From Fimbriimonadaceae bacterium (GTDB lineage Bacteria; Armatimonadota; Fimbriimonadia; Fimbriimonadales; Fimbriimonadaceae), in assembly GCA_019454125.1 (NCBI GenBank), contig CP075365.1:2102218-2166217 (forward strand): a stretch of DNA of 64,000 nucleotides. The letters are read 5' to 3'. The first letter of the stretch is position 1; every line of letters begins with the position of its first letter. The position numbers and the translations under genes are program-made. Under the pieces are notes generated by a model. That model did not search any database. It saw nothing but the letters and a program-made list of their open reading frames with translations, and had not been told where the DNA came from. Positions 32,631-41,493 of the stretch are shown piece by piece.

Positions 32631-34711
32631 ACCTCAGGCCCGAGCTCGGCCTGCTCTGCGCCGCTTGCGTCCTGGTGCCGGTTATCGGCGGCCAGGTGAG
32701 CCTCGACGCCCAACCCTTCGGGCCGGGAGGCATTGCCGAGGGCCTGCTCGGCGGGGCCCAACTTCCCTTCGGGGCTCGGCTCCTCATCGGTCTGCTCGTG
32801 CTCGGGGGGCTCGCGATCGTCGTTCTCTCGCGGCGCGTCCTGCAGGCCCCGAACCCCCGTCTGGGCTATGCCCTCTTCAGCCTGGTCGTGGTCCTCGGCC
32901 TCTCGACGAGCGTGACCGCCTTCCCCTACCTCGCCTATGCGCAGTGGCCGAGTTGGATCCTCTATGCGTGCGCGCTTTACCTGACCGTGGCGGCGGCGGG
33001 ACGCCGGCGCGGGATTCGCGCCGTGCTCTGGTGCTTGGCGGGTGCGGGCACGCTGGTCGCGGTCAAGGGCATCCTGGAATACGCAGGGATGCGCGCCACG
33101 GAGCCGACTTATCGCATCTTCGCGGACTGGAACAATCCTAATGCCCTTGCCGGGCTCCTTGTCGTCATCGCCCCGGTGGCGCTCGGTCTGGGGCTCACCG
33201 GAGAGCGTTTGGAGCGGCTGGGCGGGCTGCTCAGCACGGCCCTCGTCCTCTTCGCGCTCGCCTTGACGCAGAGCAAGGGCGGCTTCCTGGCGGAGGCGGT
33301 GGCTCTCGCCGCCTTTGCGGGGATCGCTCTGGCGTGGCGCGTCCCGGCCAAGAGGCTGGCGGTCGCGGCCGTTCCGCTCGGCCTTGCGGGCCTGCTCGTG
33401 GGGGGGCTGGTCGCCACTGCACCGAAGACCGGGACGGCGGGCCAACCCTTCGCCCGGGTGGTCGCGGCAAGCTCGACCCAGGAGCAGTCTGCGGGCTTCC
33501 GCACCTTGCTTTGGCGAAGCGCGGCGGAGTTGGTGAAGACCCGGCCCATGGGCTGGGGGCTCGGGGCCTTCCGATTCGAATCGGCGCGCCCTGGCCTTGT
33601 CAGCCAGACCCACTTCGCACACCAGGCCTATTTGCAGACGGCCTTTGAAGGCGGCGTCCTCGCGCTGGCCTTGCTGTTGGTCGCGGCGGGAATCTGGCTG
33701 CGCGATGTCTGGCGTGGGGCCCTATCGGCGCCGCCAGACCAAAACCTGCTGCGTGCGGCCGTCGTCGCCGGGGTCGTCGGGGTGGGCACGCACGGCTTCG
33801 TAGAGAGCTCGCTCTCTTACTTTGGGGTCGCCTTCGTGGTCTTCGTCCTGATGGGCGCCGCCCTGCAGCTCGCGCCGGACGGGAGCCAACCCGAGTCCAC
33901 GCCGAAGCCGATTCGCCAAGCCTTGTTCTGGATCGGCTGCGTGCTGCCTGCGTGCCTCCTTTTGCACACCGCCCTGGTCGAGTTCTTCAAAGCGAGCGCG
34001 GAGACCGCGCGTCAGGTCGAAGCGCGGCTACCTCTCCGGGCGGCCTCCGAACGGGCGATCTCTCTCGCGCCCTTCGACGGGGAGGCGCACGCCATGGCCG
34101 TCTTCGCGAGCGACGCGCCCCAGGAGGCGCTCGACCATGTTCGTGAAGCCGCCCGCTGGCAGCCCAGCACCCGGTACCTGCGACTCCTCTCCGACGCGGA
34201 GCTCCTGATGCAGCACCCGCAGTCGGCGCAGGCCGCGTTGGAGGAAGCCCTGATCCGGGATCCCAACAACCTCTCGACCTTGGAGCGGCTCTATAAGCTC
34301 TACCGCCAGAGGGGCGAGACGCAGATGGCGCTGGCCACGGCCGAGCGGCTGGTGGCGATCGAGGACAGCGTGTACTTCAAGACCAGGGCGATCCCGGAGC
34401 TCGTGCCCCTGGAGACTTACGACGCGCGTCTCTTCCTGGCCGAGCGCGAGAGCGACCCCGAATCGAAGCGAAGGCTGCTGCTGGACGCGGCGGAGGGGTT
34501 CGCCCGGTTCGCAGAGCTGACCTGGCCCCTGGTCAAGCGGGGGACGGAGGCGAAGGTGCCCGGCGGGTTCCTAGGGATCACCGAGCAAATCGCCCGGGAC
34601 GCGGTCGCACGCGGCAAGGACGCCGCGGAACAGGCGGCCCGATTGTCCGCTCCGGGGAGCCCGGACGCGAAGCGGGCCGAAGACCTGGCTCAGCGGCTTG
34701 CGATCGATTGA
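32609..34711 (+). CDS. O-antigen ligase/polymerase-like membrane protein with C-terminal TPR repeats
   Basis: 700 residues. About a dozen membrane helices (first near residue 15, last near 445) enclose the Wzy_C region with the invariant arginine and histidine candidates in SSTQEQSAGFRTLLWRSA (R) and FRFESARPGLVSQTHFAHQAYLQ (THFAH). The final about 230 residues form two or three TPR-like helix pairs (QSAQAALEEALIRDPNNLSTLERL). This combination occurs in proteins that transfer or polymerise surface polysaccharide made by glycosyltransferases such as the two upstream. The 3' end overlaps the convergent PBP2 gene by 22 bases. Confidence 0.87.
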   Translation: MAEKAALNLRPELGLLCAACVLVPVIGGQVSLDAQPFGPGGIAEGLLGGAQLPFGARLLIGLLVLGGLAIVVLSRRVLQAPNPRLGYALFSLVVVLGLSTSVTAFPYLAYAQWPSWILYACALYLTVAAAGRRRGIRAVLWCLAGAGTLVAVKGILEYAGMRATEPTYRIFADWNNPNALAGLLVVIAPVALGLGLTGERLERLGGLLSTALVLFALALTQSKGGFLAEAVALAAFAGIALAWRVPAKRLAVAAVPLGLAGLLVGGLVATAPKTGTAGQPFARVVAASSTQEQSAGFRTLLWRSAAELVKTRPMGWGLGAFRFESARPGLVSQTHFAHQAYLQTAFEGGVLALALLLVAAGIWLRDVWRGALSAPPDQNLLRAAVVAGVVGVGTHGFVESSLSYFGVAFVVFVLMGAALQLAPDGSQPESTPKPIRQALFWIGCVLPACLLLHTALVEFFKASAETARQVEARLPLRAASERAISLAPFDGEAHAMAVFASDAPQEALDHVREAARWQPSTRYLRLLSDAELLMQHPQSAQAALEEALIRDPNNLSTLERLYKLYRQRGETQMALATAERLVAIEDSVYFKTRAIPELVPLETYDARLFLAERESDPESKRRLLLDAAEGFARFAELTWPLVKRGTEAKVPGGFLGITEQIARDAVARGKDAAEQAARLSAPGSPDAKRAEDLAQRLAID

Positions 34712-36477
34712 GGCGGGGCCGAGGGCGCGCCGTTCAAGAACCGCTCGACCACGCCCTTGGCGATGGGCGCCGCGCGCGTGCCGCCGTGCCCCCCGTTCTC
34801 GACCATCACGCAGATCGCGATGCGCGGATTTTCCAAAGGCGCGAAGCCGACGAACCAGCTGTGGGTGTCGTGGTCCTTGCGGTTCTCCGCACTGCCCGTC
34901 TTGCCGGCCCAGCGCAGGCCCGGGATGCGGGCGGTTTGCGCCGTTCCGGACTCGATGGCGGCGACCATTGCACTCTTGATGAGCGGCCAGTACTGCATGG
35001 AAACGTCCACCTTTCCTAGCACAAACTTATCAATTTTGCGCGTCTCGCCGGTGTTTGGAAAAACGACCGACCGTACCATGTGCGGCTGGTAGCTCTCCCC
35101 GTTGTTAGCCACGAGCGCAGCGACGCACGCCATCTGGAGCGGGGTCACGGCAAGCTCGCCCTGGCCGACGCTGAAGTTCACGGTGTCGCCGGTGGAATAG
35201 GGGCGGTCGCGGTGCTTGGCCCACCATTCCTCGGTCGCCACGGTGCCGGTGGCCTCACCCGGAATGTCGATGCCCGTCCGGCGGCCGATGCCCACCTGGT
35301 CGCACGCTTTACGCAGCGCGTCCGGCCCTGCGCGGACGCCAAGGTCTGCGAAGTACGCGTTGCACGACTTCTCCAGGGCGCGGTGGTAGGAGACCGAACC
35401 GTGCACGCCAAGGCACTTGAAGCGCTTGCGCCCGACTTGGTAGTAGCCCGAACAGAAAGCGGGGCGGCTCGGGGAAAAGACGCCCGCCTCGATTCCCGCG
35501 ATCGTGGTGACGAGCTTAAAGGTCGATCCGGGCGCGTACGCTGCCGCGTAGGCCCTCGGGAATAGGGGCCGGGCGGGGTCGTCGCGCAGCGCCGAGTACT
35601 CGTCCTGGCTGAGGCCCCCGAGGAACTTGGAGGCGTCGTAAGTGGGGTTGCTCGCCAGGCACAAAACGGTGCCGTCGCTCGGGTCTATCGCCACGACGGA
35701 GCCCCTATAGCCGCCGAGAAGCTGGAGGGCATATTTCTGAAGGTCCAGGTCGATGCCCAAGACGAGGTCGTCTCCAGGGATCGGGTGGTCGACCCCGAGT
35801 TCGCGCAGCGGACGCCGGCGTGCGTCAACGATCACGCGTTCGCGACCGGCCGTGCCCATAAGCTCGGCTTCATATTGGCGCTCCAGGCCCGCCAGGCCCA
35901 CGTAGGCGGCGGGCTGGATCCCCTGCTTTTCGAGGCGCTCCACATCGACGTCGCGCGGCTGGCGCACATAGCCGAGCGAGTGGGCCAGCTCTAGGGGGGC
36001 GACATAGTTGCGCACCGGTTGGGTCTCCACCCCGAAGCCTTGGAGCCGGTAGGCGTTCTCCGCGAGCCAGGCCGCGACCTGCAAGTCGGCGCCGACATGG
36101 ACGGGGGCGGGGAGCTCGCCGACCCGCGCGTGCTCCTCGATCTCGCGTTTCAAGCGCTTGGGGTCGATCCCGAGCCGGGCCGCGACCTCCTGGATCACTT
36201 CTGGGTGCTTGAGGGCGATGCTTGGCTTCGCAGTGACGACGACTTCCGGCCGGACGCCGGCGATGACGCGTCCCTTGCGGTCGAGGATCCGGCCGCGCGG
36301 GGCCAGGCGCGAGACCGAGGCCTCGCTCGAGTTCTCGCCCCGGACGCGCAGCTCGTCCGATTGGACGAACTGGAGGTACCAGAGCCGGACCAGAAAGGCC
36401 ACGACAGCGGCCAGTACGACCCCCAGGAAGACGAAGTCGCGCAGGGTGACCGGTCGTTCTTCAGGGGCGCGGATCAT
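34690..36477 (-). CDS. mrdA: Penicillin-binding protein 2 (class B transpeptidase)
   Basis: 595 residues. A short cytoplasmic tail and one membrane helix (FVFLGVVLAAVVAFLVRLWYLQ), a dimerisation region starting RGRILDRKGRVIAG, and the transpeptidase domain with the S-x-x-K motif in PGSTFKLV (about residue 317), an S-x-N-type loop (SCNAYF) and KTGSAE (about 527). It crosslinks peptidoglycan during side-wall elongation, working with a RodA glycosyltransferase not found here. Directly followed upstream by PBP1a on the same strand. TAAACT six bases before the ATG suggests its own leaderless promoter. Confidence 0.93.
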   Translation of the reverse strand: MIRAPEERPVTLRDFVFLGVVLAAVVAFLVRLWYLQFVQSDELRVRGENSSEASVSRLAPRGRILDRKGRVIAGVRPEVVVTAKPSIALKHPEVIQEVAARLGIDPKRLKREIEEHARVGELPAPVHVGADLQVAAWLAENAYRLQGFGVETQPVRNYVAPLELAHSLGYVRQPRDVDVERLEKQGIQPAAYVGLAGLERQYEAELMGTAGRERVIVDARRRPLRELGVDHPIPGDDLVLGIDLDLQKYALQLLGGYRGSVVAIDPSDGTVLCLASNPTYDASKFLGGLSQDEYSALRDDPARPLFPRAYAAAYAPGSTFKLVTTIAGIEAGVFSPSRPAFCSGYYQVGRKRFKCLGVHGSVSYHRALEKSCNAYFADLGVRAGPDALRKACDQVGIGRRTGIDIPGEATGTVATEEWWAKHRDRPYSTGDTVNFSVGQGELAVTPLQMACVAALVANNGESYQPHMVRSVVFPNTGETRKIDKFVLGKVDVSMQYWPLIKSAMVAAIESGTAQTARIPGLRWAGKTGSAENRKDHDTHSWFVGFAPLENPRIAICVMVENGGHGGTRAAPIAKGVVERFLNGAPSAPPQSIASR

Positions 36478-36483
36478 GCAGGG

Positions 36484-36489
36484 AGTTTA
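36484..36489 (-). promoter_or_regulatory. Putative -10 box of the PBP2 gene
   Basis: TAAACT on the minus strand, six bases upstream of the ATG at 36477, overlapping the stop region of the PBP1a gene. Confidence 0.45.
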
Positions 36490-38721
36490 GCCTCGGTGGA
36501 TCGGACAGCGGCCCTTTGGCTCGCTCCCCCGCTTGAACTCCTTACGGACTTTCTCGGGGCAATAGACGGTGGCGCGCTGGCCGGAATCCGCGCACACTTC
36601 CACCGAAAGCGTCTCCTGGTCGATCTTGATGGGGGCGGCGGGTGGCTCGACCACCTTTGCCGGCTCGTTCGGGACCAAAGTGGATTCGTCGTTCAGCGGG
36701 ACCGTGCGCATGTCCTCGGGCGGACCTGGCTCGGAAGTGGCGGCGCGTTGCTCGTCCGGCGGTTCGTCGCCGGGCTCCTCGTCCCTTTGACGCCGCGACT
36801 CTTGCTCTACGGCGCTGCTGAGCTCGGACTTCTTCTCGGGATAGAAGGCATGGACGCGGTCCATCACCCGGGCCCATATGGGCGCGACCACGTCGCCGCC
36901 CATGACCCATTCCGCCATCGAGCCATAGCGGGGCGAGCGGCCCTCGCGGGGAATCTCGTTCGCGACCCAGCCGATGCCCACAAACTTGTCCGTATAGCCG
37001 CAGAACCAGGCGTCTTTGTTGTCGCTCGTCGTACCGGTCTTGCCGCGTGCGTTTGTGATGCGCCCGGCCGCCCGGCCGGTACCGCTGACGGCGACCGCGC
37101 GCAGGAGGGAGTCCATGCCCCGGGCTGCGTCGCTACTAATGACGCGACGAATCACAGTGGGCTCGTTCTTTTTGACCGGCAGACCGTCCGGGCCGATCAC
37201 CCGGACCACGCAGAAAGGCACCACCCGGTCCCCGCCCGTCTGGAAGACGCTATAGGCGGAGGCCATCTCGAGCAGGCTCACTTCACCCGCGCCGAGAGCG
37301 ACCGAGGGGACGGCGGGCAGGTCGCTATTGAACCCGAACGCAGACTTGGCCAAGTGGACCGCGTTCCGCACGCCGACGCCCTGGATGGCCCACATCGCGG
37401 GCACGTTGATCGAGTACATCATGGCGCTCCGGACCGAGACGCTGCCCCCCTTGCCGCCGCCTCGGATATAGCGGTACCCGTTGCCCTCGCGGATCTTGAA
37501 CGGCTCGTTGCTGACGCTCCCATAGGGACTGAGAGTGCCGTACTCGAAGGCGGCCGCATAGATGAACGGCTTGAAGGCGGAGCCCGGTTGACGCCGCCCC
37601 TGGGTCACCACGTTGAATTGGTTGCGGTCATAGCTGGGGCCGCCCGTCATGGCCTTGATGCGGCCCTCGCTGTCCATGACAACGAACGCGCCCGTCGTCA
37701 CCCGCGAGCGCCTTAGACTGTTGACCTGGTCGCGGATCACCGAGTCGACCTGCTGCTGCAAACCGAAGTGGAGCGTGGTCTCGACGCGGTACCCGCCCCC
37801 GGAGAGGTCGACCGACGGCAAGTTCTCCCGGAGATAGGAACGGACGTAGTCCACGAAATACGGCGCAAGCTTTTTGCCAGAGAGGCCGGCGACCTTGTCC
37901 CTGCGCAGTTTGACCGGTTCGACAAGCGACTTCTCATAGTCCTCTTCGCTGACCCAGCCCTCGTCCAGCATCGTCCGCAGGACGACGTCCCGGTTCCGCG
38001 TCGAGGTCTTCAGGTCGACAAAGGGGTTTTCGACGCTCGGACGCCGCACGCAACGGGCAAGCATGGCCGCCTCTGCGTAGGATAGATCGTTCAGATCTTT
38101 ACCAAAATACACCTCTGCGGCGGCCGAGATGCCATAGGCGCCGCTCCCGAAGTAGACCGTGTTGAGGTAGAGGTTGAGGATCTGGTCCTTCGTCAGGCGG
38201 CGCTCGATGAGGGTCGCCAAGGCCATGTCCTTCACCTTGCGCTCCATCGTGCGGTCGGTGCTGGTGAAGGCCTGCTTCGCCAGCTGCATGGTCAAGGTCG
38301 AGCCGCCTTCGACGCGCCGGCCGCTCGCCGTGTTGAAGACGGCGCGGAACATGCCAACGGGGTCAACCCCGCCATGGTCGTAGAACCGCTTGTCCTCGGC
38401 GGCGAGGATGGCGTAGATCACCTTGACCGGGACCTTGTCGATGTCGACCGGTTCGCGGTACTCGGTTTGGATGGTCTCCAGGACCTTCCCGTCCGCGCTC
38501 ACGATCACGCTGGGCGTGCTGGTGGCGGAGCGCATCACCTCAGGCAGCTTTGGAAGGAGCGTCGCCGCTTCGTCCAGTTGCCGCATCACATAGGCGGTCG
38601 CCGCGGCGAGCACAACGTTGACAAGCAAAACTGAGACACAGCCGAAAGTCTTGAGCCTTCGAATCCTACGGGCTTTCCGGTTCGGACGAACGCGGACTCT
38701 TGACGTGGCGGCAGGCGTCAC
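36487..38721 (-). CDS. Bifunctional penicillin-binding protein 1a (glycosyltransferase/transpeptidase)
   Basis: 744 residues from a GTG. A basic N-terminal tail (RKARRIRR) and membrane helix precede the GT51 domain: catalytic glutamate E109 in AAEDKRFYDHGGVD, then RRVEGGSTLTMQLAKQ and KVKDMALATLIERRLTKDQIL with E in the second acidic motif. The transpeptidase domain has the active serine in GSAFKPF (about 380), YSINVP and RGKTGTT (about 560). The C-terminal 130 residues are acidic and proline-rich, ending with paired cysteines (VCADSGQ and YCPE). It polymerises glycan strands and crosslinks them. CATAAT lies eight bases before the start. Confidence 0.94.
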   Translation of the reverse strand: MTPAATSRVRVRPNRKARRIRRLKTFGCVSVLLVNVVLAAATAYVMRQLDEAATLLPKLPEVMRSATSTPSVIVSADGKVLETIQTEYREPVDIDKVPVKVIYAILAAEDKRFYDHGGVDPVGMFRAVFNTASGRRVEGGSTLTMQLAKQAFTSTDRTMERKVKDMALATLIERRLTKDQILNLYLNTVYFGSGAYGISAAAEVYFGKDLNDLSYAEAAMLARCVRRPSVENPFVDLKTSTRNRDVVLRTMLDEGWVSEEDYEKSLVEPVKLRRDKVAGLSGKKLAPYFVDYVRSYLRENLPSVDLSGGGYRVETTLHFGLQQQVDSVIRDQVNSLRRSRVTTGAFVVMDSEGRIKAMTGGPSYDRNQFNVVTQGRRQPGSAFKPFIYAAAFEYGTLSPYGSVSNEPFKIREGNGYRYIRGGGKGGSVSVRSAMMYSINVPAMWAIQGVGVRNAVHLAKSAFGFNSDLPAVPSVALGAGEVSLLEMASAYSVFQTGGDRVVPFCVVRVIGPDGLPVKKNEPTVIRRVISSDAARGMDSLLRAVAVSGTGRAAGRITNARGKTGTTSDNKDAWFCGYTDKFVGIGWVANEIPREGRSPRYGSMAEWVMGGDVVAPIWARVMDRVHAFYPEKKSELSSAVEQESRRQRDEEPGDEPPDEQRAATSEPGPPEDMRTVPLNDESTLVPNEPAKVVEPPAAPIKIDQETLSVEVCADSGQRATVYCPEKVRKEFKRGSEPKGRCPIHRG

Positions 38722-38729
38722 TCGTGTGG

Positions 38730-38735
38730 ATTATG
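38730..38735 (-). promoter_or_regulatory. Putative -10 box of the PBP1a gene
   Basis: CATAAT on the minus strand, eight bases upstream of the GTG at 38721. Confidence 0.5.
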
Positions 38736-38760
38736 ACGGTCGGCCAGGGTGAACCGTTCC

Positions 38761-39705
38761 TCAGTCCTTAACGCGGTTCGAAATCCGCTCCAGCTCTTCG
38801 TCGGTCAGGTTGCCGACGAGCACCAGCGTCACGCCGCCCGCCTTCCAGCTCCGGGCACGAGCCCGCTCGCCGGCGGCTCTCCGCAGGCGTTCCTCCAGGA
38901 CTTCCCCGCGAACCTGGAAAAGGGAGACGGGGCCCTTCGGGGTCAAATAGGTCTGCATCACGACTTTCGCGTTGCCCGGCTCAAGCTTGCGGGCCGAGGC
39001 CAGCTTCCAGCCCTGGATCGGGAGGATGCGGAAGGGCCGCATGCCGAACTCCCGCTCGAACCTGCGCAGGTCGTCCTCGGCGGTGACCACGCGGGCGCCC
39101 GGTTTGTTGATCGTAAAGGCGTCGGCAGGAATCTTCGCGTTGTAGTCGACCCGCGTGTACTCGAAGAAGGCGTTCTGGCCTCCTTGGCGGTCGAACGTCT
39201 GGAACTTCAGCACGTTGCCTTCTGCGGGGTCGATCCAGACCTTGAGCAAACTGCCCCCGGGATCCTTCACCTCTAGCACCCGCGTCTTGATCCCGGCGAC
39301 GGGGCCGCCTTCCTCTTCCGTGTGTTCGCCCTTCCTGCGGCCCCGGGCAAACGCGCCGCGGATCCGGGCGACAAACTCGCGCTCCCGGGAGGGCACCTCG
39401 CGGATCTCGTTGGTGCGAGGGTCGAATGCGTGGCGGGTCATCCCGTCGTCGACGATGACGAACCCTTTCGTGGCTCCGTCCAAGACTTCGATCCGCATCT
39501 TCCTTCCGTCGCGGATGACCCGCTCGGTGACGAGCCGCGGCCCGTCTTTATCGCGGAACTGTAAAGTCCTTACACCTAAAAACTTGACCTTATCGTAAGA
39601 GTCCATGACCTTCTTCACAAGGTCAGGGACGGGTCTTTGGGCAAGGGCCGTCCCCGACCCGAGAAGGGCCACGGCAACGACGTGGGCGGCTCGCAAAGGG
39701 GTCAC
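38761..39705 (-). CDS. RseB/MucB-like periplasmic sensor (outer-membrane lipoprotein-sorting fold)
   Basis: 314 residues from a GTG overlapping the anti-sigma stop (GTGA). A signal peptide (VVAVALLGSGTALA) precedes a LolA/LppX-like N-terminal half with FLGVRTLQF, KMRIEVLDGA and KVWIDPAEGNVLKFQTFD, and a smaller C-terminal domain (PIQGWKLASARKLEPG ... VTLVLVGNLTDEEL) as in MucB/RseB. RseB binds the periplasmic part of the anti-sigma factor and senses lipoprotein or LPS problems. The order sigma, anti-sigma, RseB-like is that of the sigma-E operon. Whether it senses the same signals here is inference. Confidence 0.82.
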   Translation of the reverse strand: MTPLRAAHVVAVALLGSGTALAQRPVPDLVKKVMDSYDKVKFLGVRTLQFRDKDGPRLVTERVIRDGRKMRIEVLDGATKGFVIVDDGMTRHAFDPRTNEIREVPSREREFVARIRGAFARGRRKGEHTEEEGGPVAGIKTRVLEVKDPGGSLLKVWIDPAEGNVLKFQTFDRQGGQNAFFEYTRVDYNAKIPADAFTINKPGARVVTAEDDLRRFEREFGMRPFRILPIQGWKLASARKLEPGNAKVVMQTYLTPKGPVSLFQVRGEVLEERLRRAAGERARARSWKAGGVTLVLVGNLTDEELERISNRVKD

Positions 39706-40145
39706 AGTGGCTTGGCGCTATCGTCGGTCCAGCCGAGGCCATAGGCGGCTTGACGGCCTGCGTCCTCATGGGCGCTGATCAAGGCTTCCTCGATGGACTC
39801 GCCCGGCTTCGTCACCGAACCCTTGACCGCGCCGACCGGTTCGACGTTCGGCTTGGCCGGGTTGACCATCGCGAAAAGGAGGAACGCGCCGGCGACCGCG
39901 GTGGCGGCGGCAAGACCCTGAAAGGCCAGCGTCCATCGGGTCCGCTTGGGCTTCGGCGCCATATGGGCCAGCTTCTCGTTGAGGGCGCTGCGCCATGCCA
40001 GGCTCGGCTCGTCCTCCGGCAGCTTCGCGATGAGCGAGGACAGGCTCCGCTGCGCTTCCAGACCCTCGTCCAGCTGGAGGGCGTCGGCCATGGTCAGCGG
40101 CTCCTCCGAGGAAAGGCGGGAAAGAAACTCCTTGTCTGCTCTCAT
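39702..40145 (-). CDS. Membrane-anchored anti-sigma factor
   Basis: 147 residues. The N-terminal about 70 residues (FLSRLSSEEPLTMADALQLDEG ... LPEDEPSLAWRSALNEKL) form a helical anti-sigma domain; a single membrane segment follows (FQGLAAATAVAGAFLLFAMV, residues 82-101), and a short periplasmic tail of about 45 residues ends the protein. This fits an RseA-like regulator that is released by proteolysis. The ATG overlaps the sigma-factor stop (ATGA), and the stop overlaps the RseB-like start, so the three products should be made in fixed ratio. Confidence 0.85.
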   Translation of the reverse strand: MRADKEFLSRLSSEEPLTMADALQLDEGLEAQRSLSSLIAKLPEDEPSLAWRSALNEKLAHMAPKPKRTRWTLAFQGLAAATAVAGAFLLFAMVNPAKPNVEPVGAVKGSVTKPGESIEEALISAHEDAGRQAAYGLGWTDDSAKPL

Positions 40146-40768
40146 GATTCAGCTCCGGCTAAGTAAAGGGAAACTCGCTTTTGAACGTGGCTGCGGGCGA
40201 GGAAAAGGCGGCTCTTCACGGTCCCGACGGGAACGTCGATCGCCATCGCAATCTCTTCGTACCCCATGTCCTCTTTGTCGTGGAGGAGAAGGACTGTCTT
40301 GAGCTTGTCGCTCATCTCGGCGATCGCTTGCTCCAAGACCTGCTGCAGCTCCTCTTCGAGGACCTTCCGTTCCGGGTCCCACCGAAAGTCGGCGAACTCG
40401 ACCGGCTCTTCCCCGTCTGGGGCGACATCGATCGATTGGCGGGCGGGTGCGCGTTCGTGGCGCCGGGCCCGGTCGACGCAAAGGTTATAGGCGATGCGGA
40501 ACAGCCAGGTCCGGAGCGAGGCGCGCCCGTCGAACCGGCTCATGCCTTGGAAGGCTTTGATAAAGACCTCCTGGGTGATGTCCGCCGCTTCTTCCTGGTC
40601 GCGAACCATCCGCCGGACGAAACCGGTGATCCGTGCTTGGTAGGCGTCGACGATCTTGCCGAACGCGTCATAGTCCTGGCGGCGGCACTGGAGGACTAAA
40701 GCCGCTTCCGCCGAAGCGTCCAACTTACCTTTTGCCGCCAAACGGTCTGCTCCTGCCCAAGCGGTCAT
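40142..40768 (-). CDS. ECF-family RNA polymerase sigma factor (RpoE-like)
   Basis: 208 residues from ATG 40768; a TTG at 40786 in frame would add six. Region 2 contains YQARITGFVRRMVRDQEEAADITQEVFIKAF (key DITQEVFIK) and LRTWLFRIAYNLCVDRAR; region 4 has LLLHDKEDMGYEEIAMAIDVPVGTVKSRLFLAR with the GTVKSR recognition element. ECF sigma factors of this type drive envelope-stress regulons. Immediate downstream genes are its anti-sigma factor and an RseB-like protein. Gene order is the minus strand: sigma, anti-sigma, RseB-like, PBP1a, PBP2. Confidence 0.92.
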   Translation of the reverse strand: MTAWAGADRLAAKGKLDASAEAALVLQCRRQDYDAFGKIVDAYQARITGFVRRMVRDQEEAADITQEVFIKAFQGMSRFDGRASLRTWLFRIAYNLCVDRARRHERAPARQSIDVAPDGEEPVEFADFRWDPERKVLEEELQQVLEQAIAEMSDKLKTVLLLHDKEDMGYEEIAMAIDVPVGTVKSRLFLARSHVQKRVSLYLAGAES

Positions 40769-40804
40769 CCAAGTGTCCAGACGCAAACGTTCCGGACGAG
40801 TTCA

Positions 40805-40832
40805 CCGGGAGGGGCCTTGGTTCCCCTCCCGG
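40805..40832. terminator. Hairpin between the outer-membrane protein gene and the sigma gene
   Basis: Perfect ten-base stem CCGGGAGGGG (40805-40814) / CCCCTCCCGG (40823-40832) with an eight-base loop. It lies after the minus-strand OMP stop (40862) and before the sigma start, so it probably ends the OMP transcript. No T tract. Confidence 0.55.
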
Positions 40833-40861
40833 CGACAAGAACCGGCAAAGGCCGGGGGTCG

Positions 40862-41383
40862 TTAGAACCGGACGCCGGCGTAAACGCCGAAGCCGTTCAG
40901 CTGGCTCTCGTTGCTGCCCCAATAGCGTCCCTCGATGAAGAACGGGGTGCTGCTGCGGACGAAGTCGTAACCGACGACCAGGTTGAAGGTGAAGTCCACG
41001 TCGTTGCTGTCCTGGTTCCGACCGCCCTTGATGTGGGTGAAGCCGACGCCCGCACCGGCACCGTAGTAGACCTGCTGCGACCGGGCGACCCAGTTCAGCT
41101 GAAGCGGGATGTTGGAAAAGTCGCCCTTTCCGTAGTAGTCGGCGGAGATCGTGAGGCTGGCGCTCATTTGGTTCGAACTGCCATAGTTCAGGTCACGAAT
41201 CTTGTACTCAAGCCCACCGGCGAACCAGCTGCGGCCCTCCTCGTCACGGGCATCGCCGTTCGTCGGGAAGAACAGGCCCAAGCGGGCGGAGAGGCCGAGC
41301 GGCTTTTCATATTGCGCAGCGGCGGGGGCGGCGAGCATAACTCCCAGAGCGACGGCGGCGAGCGTAATCGCGGTCTTCTTCAT
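40862..41383 (-). CDS. Outer-membrane beta-barrel protein
   Basis: 173 residues from the ATG at 41383, which has AAGGAG about eight bases upstream; a longer frame begins at 41455. The signal peptide MKKTAITLAAVALGVMLAAPAAAQ is textbook. The rest alternates in strands typical of small OmpA-like barrels (SARLGLFFP, FAGGLEYKI, QVYYGAGAGVGFTHI) and ends GVYAGVRF, a C-terminal aromatic BAM signal. No catalytic motif. It lies just upstream of the envelope-stress sigma operon, which would be a natural regulator, though no shared promoter is seen. Confidence 0.85.
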   Translation of the reverse strand: MKKTAITLAAVALGVMLAAPAAAQYEKPLGLSARLGLFFPTNGDARDEEGRSWFAGGLEYKIRDLNYGSSNQMSASLTISADYYGKGDFSNIPLQLNWVARSQQVYYGAGAGVGFTHIKGGRNQDSNDVDFTFNLVVGYDFVRSSTPFFIEGRYWGSNESQLNGFGVYAGVRF

Positions 41384-41493
41384 CCTTGACTCCTTAATAG
41401 AGGGCCACGCCTTTTTGCGACGGCCTACCTTGATTCTGACGAATTGGGAAGGCACAAGGCCGGGCCCTGGGCTAACGAATCTTCGCCTTTTCT

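Noticed and set aside
36019-37716. Long plus-strand frame across the PBP2/PBP1a genes
   Set aside because: Antisense to two clear penicillin-binding proteins; composition is typical of a codon-mirror frame.
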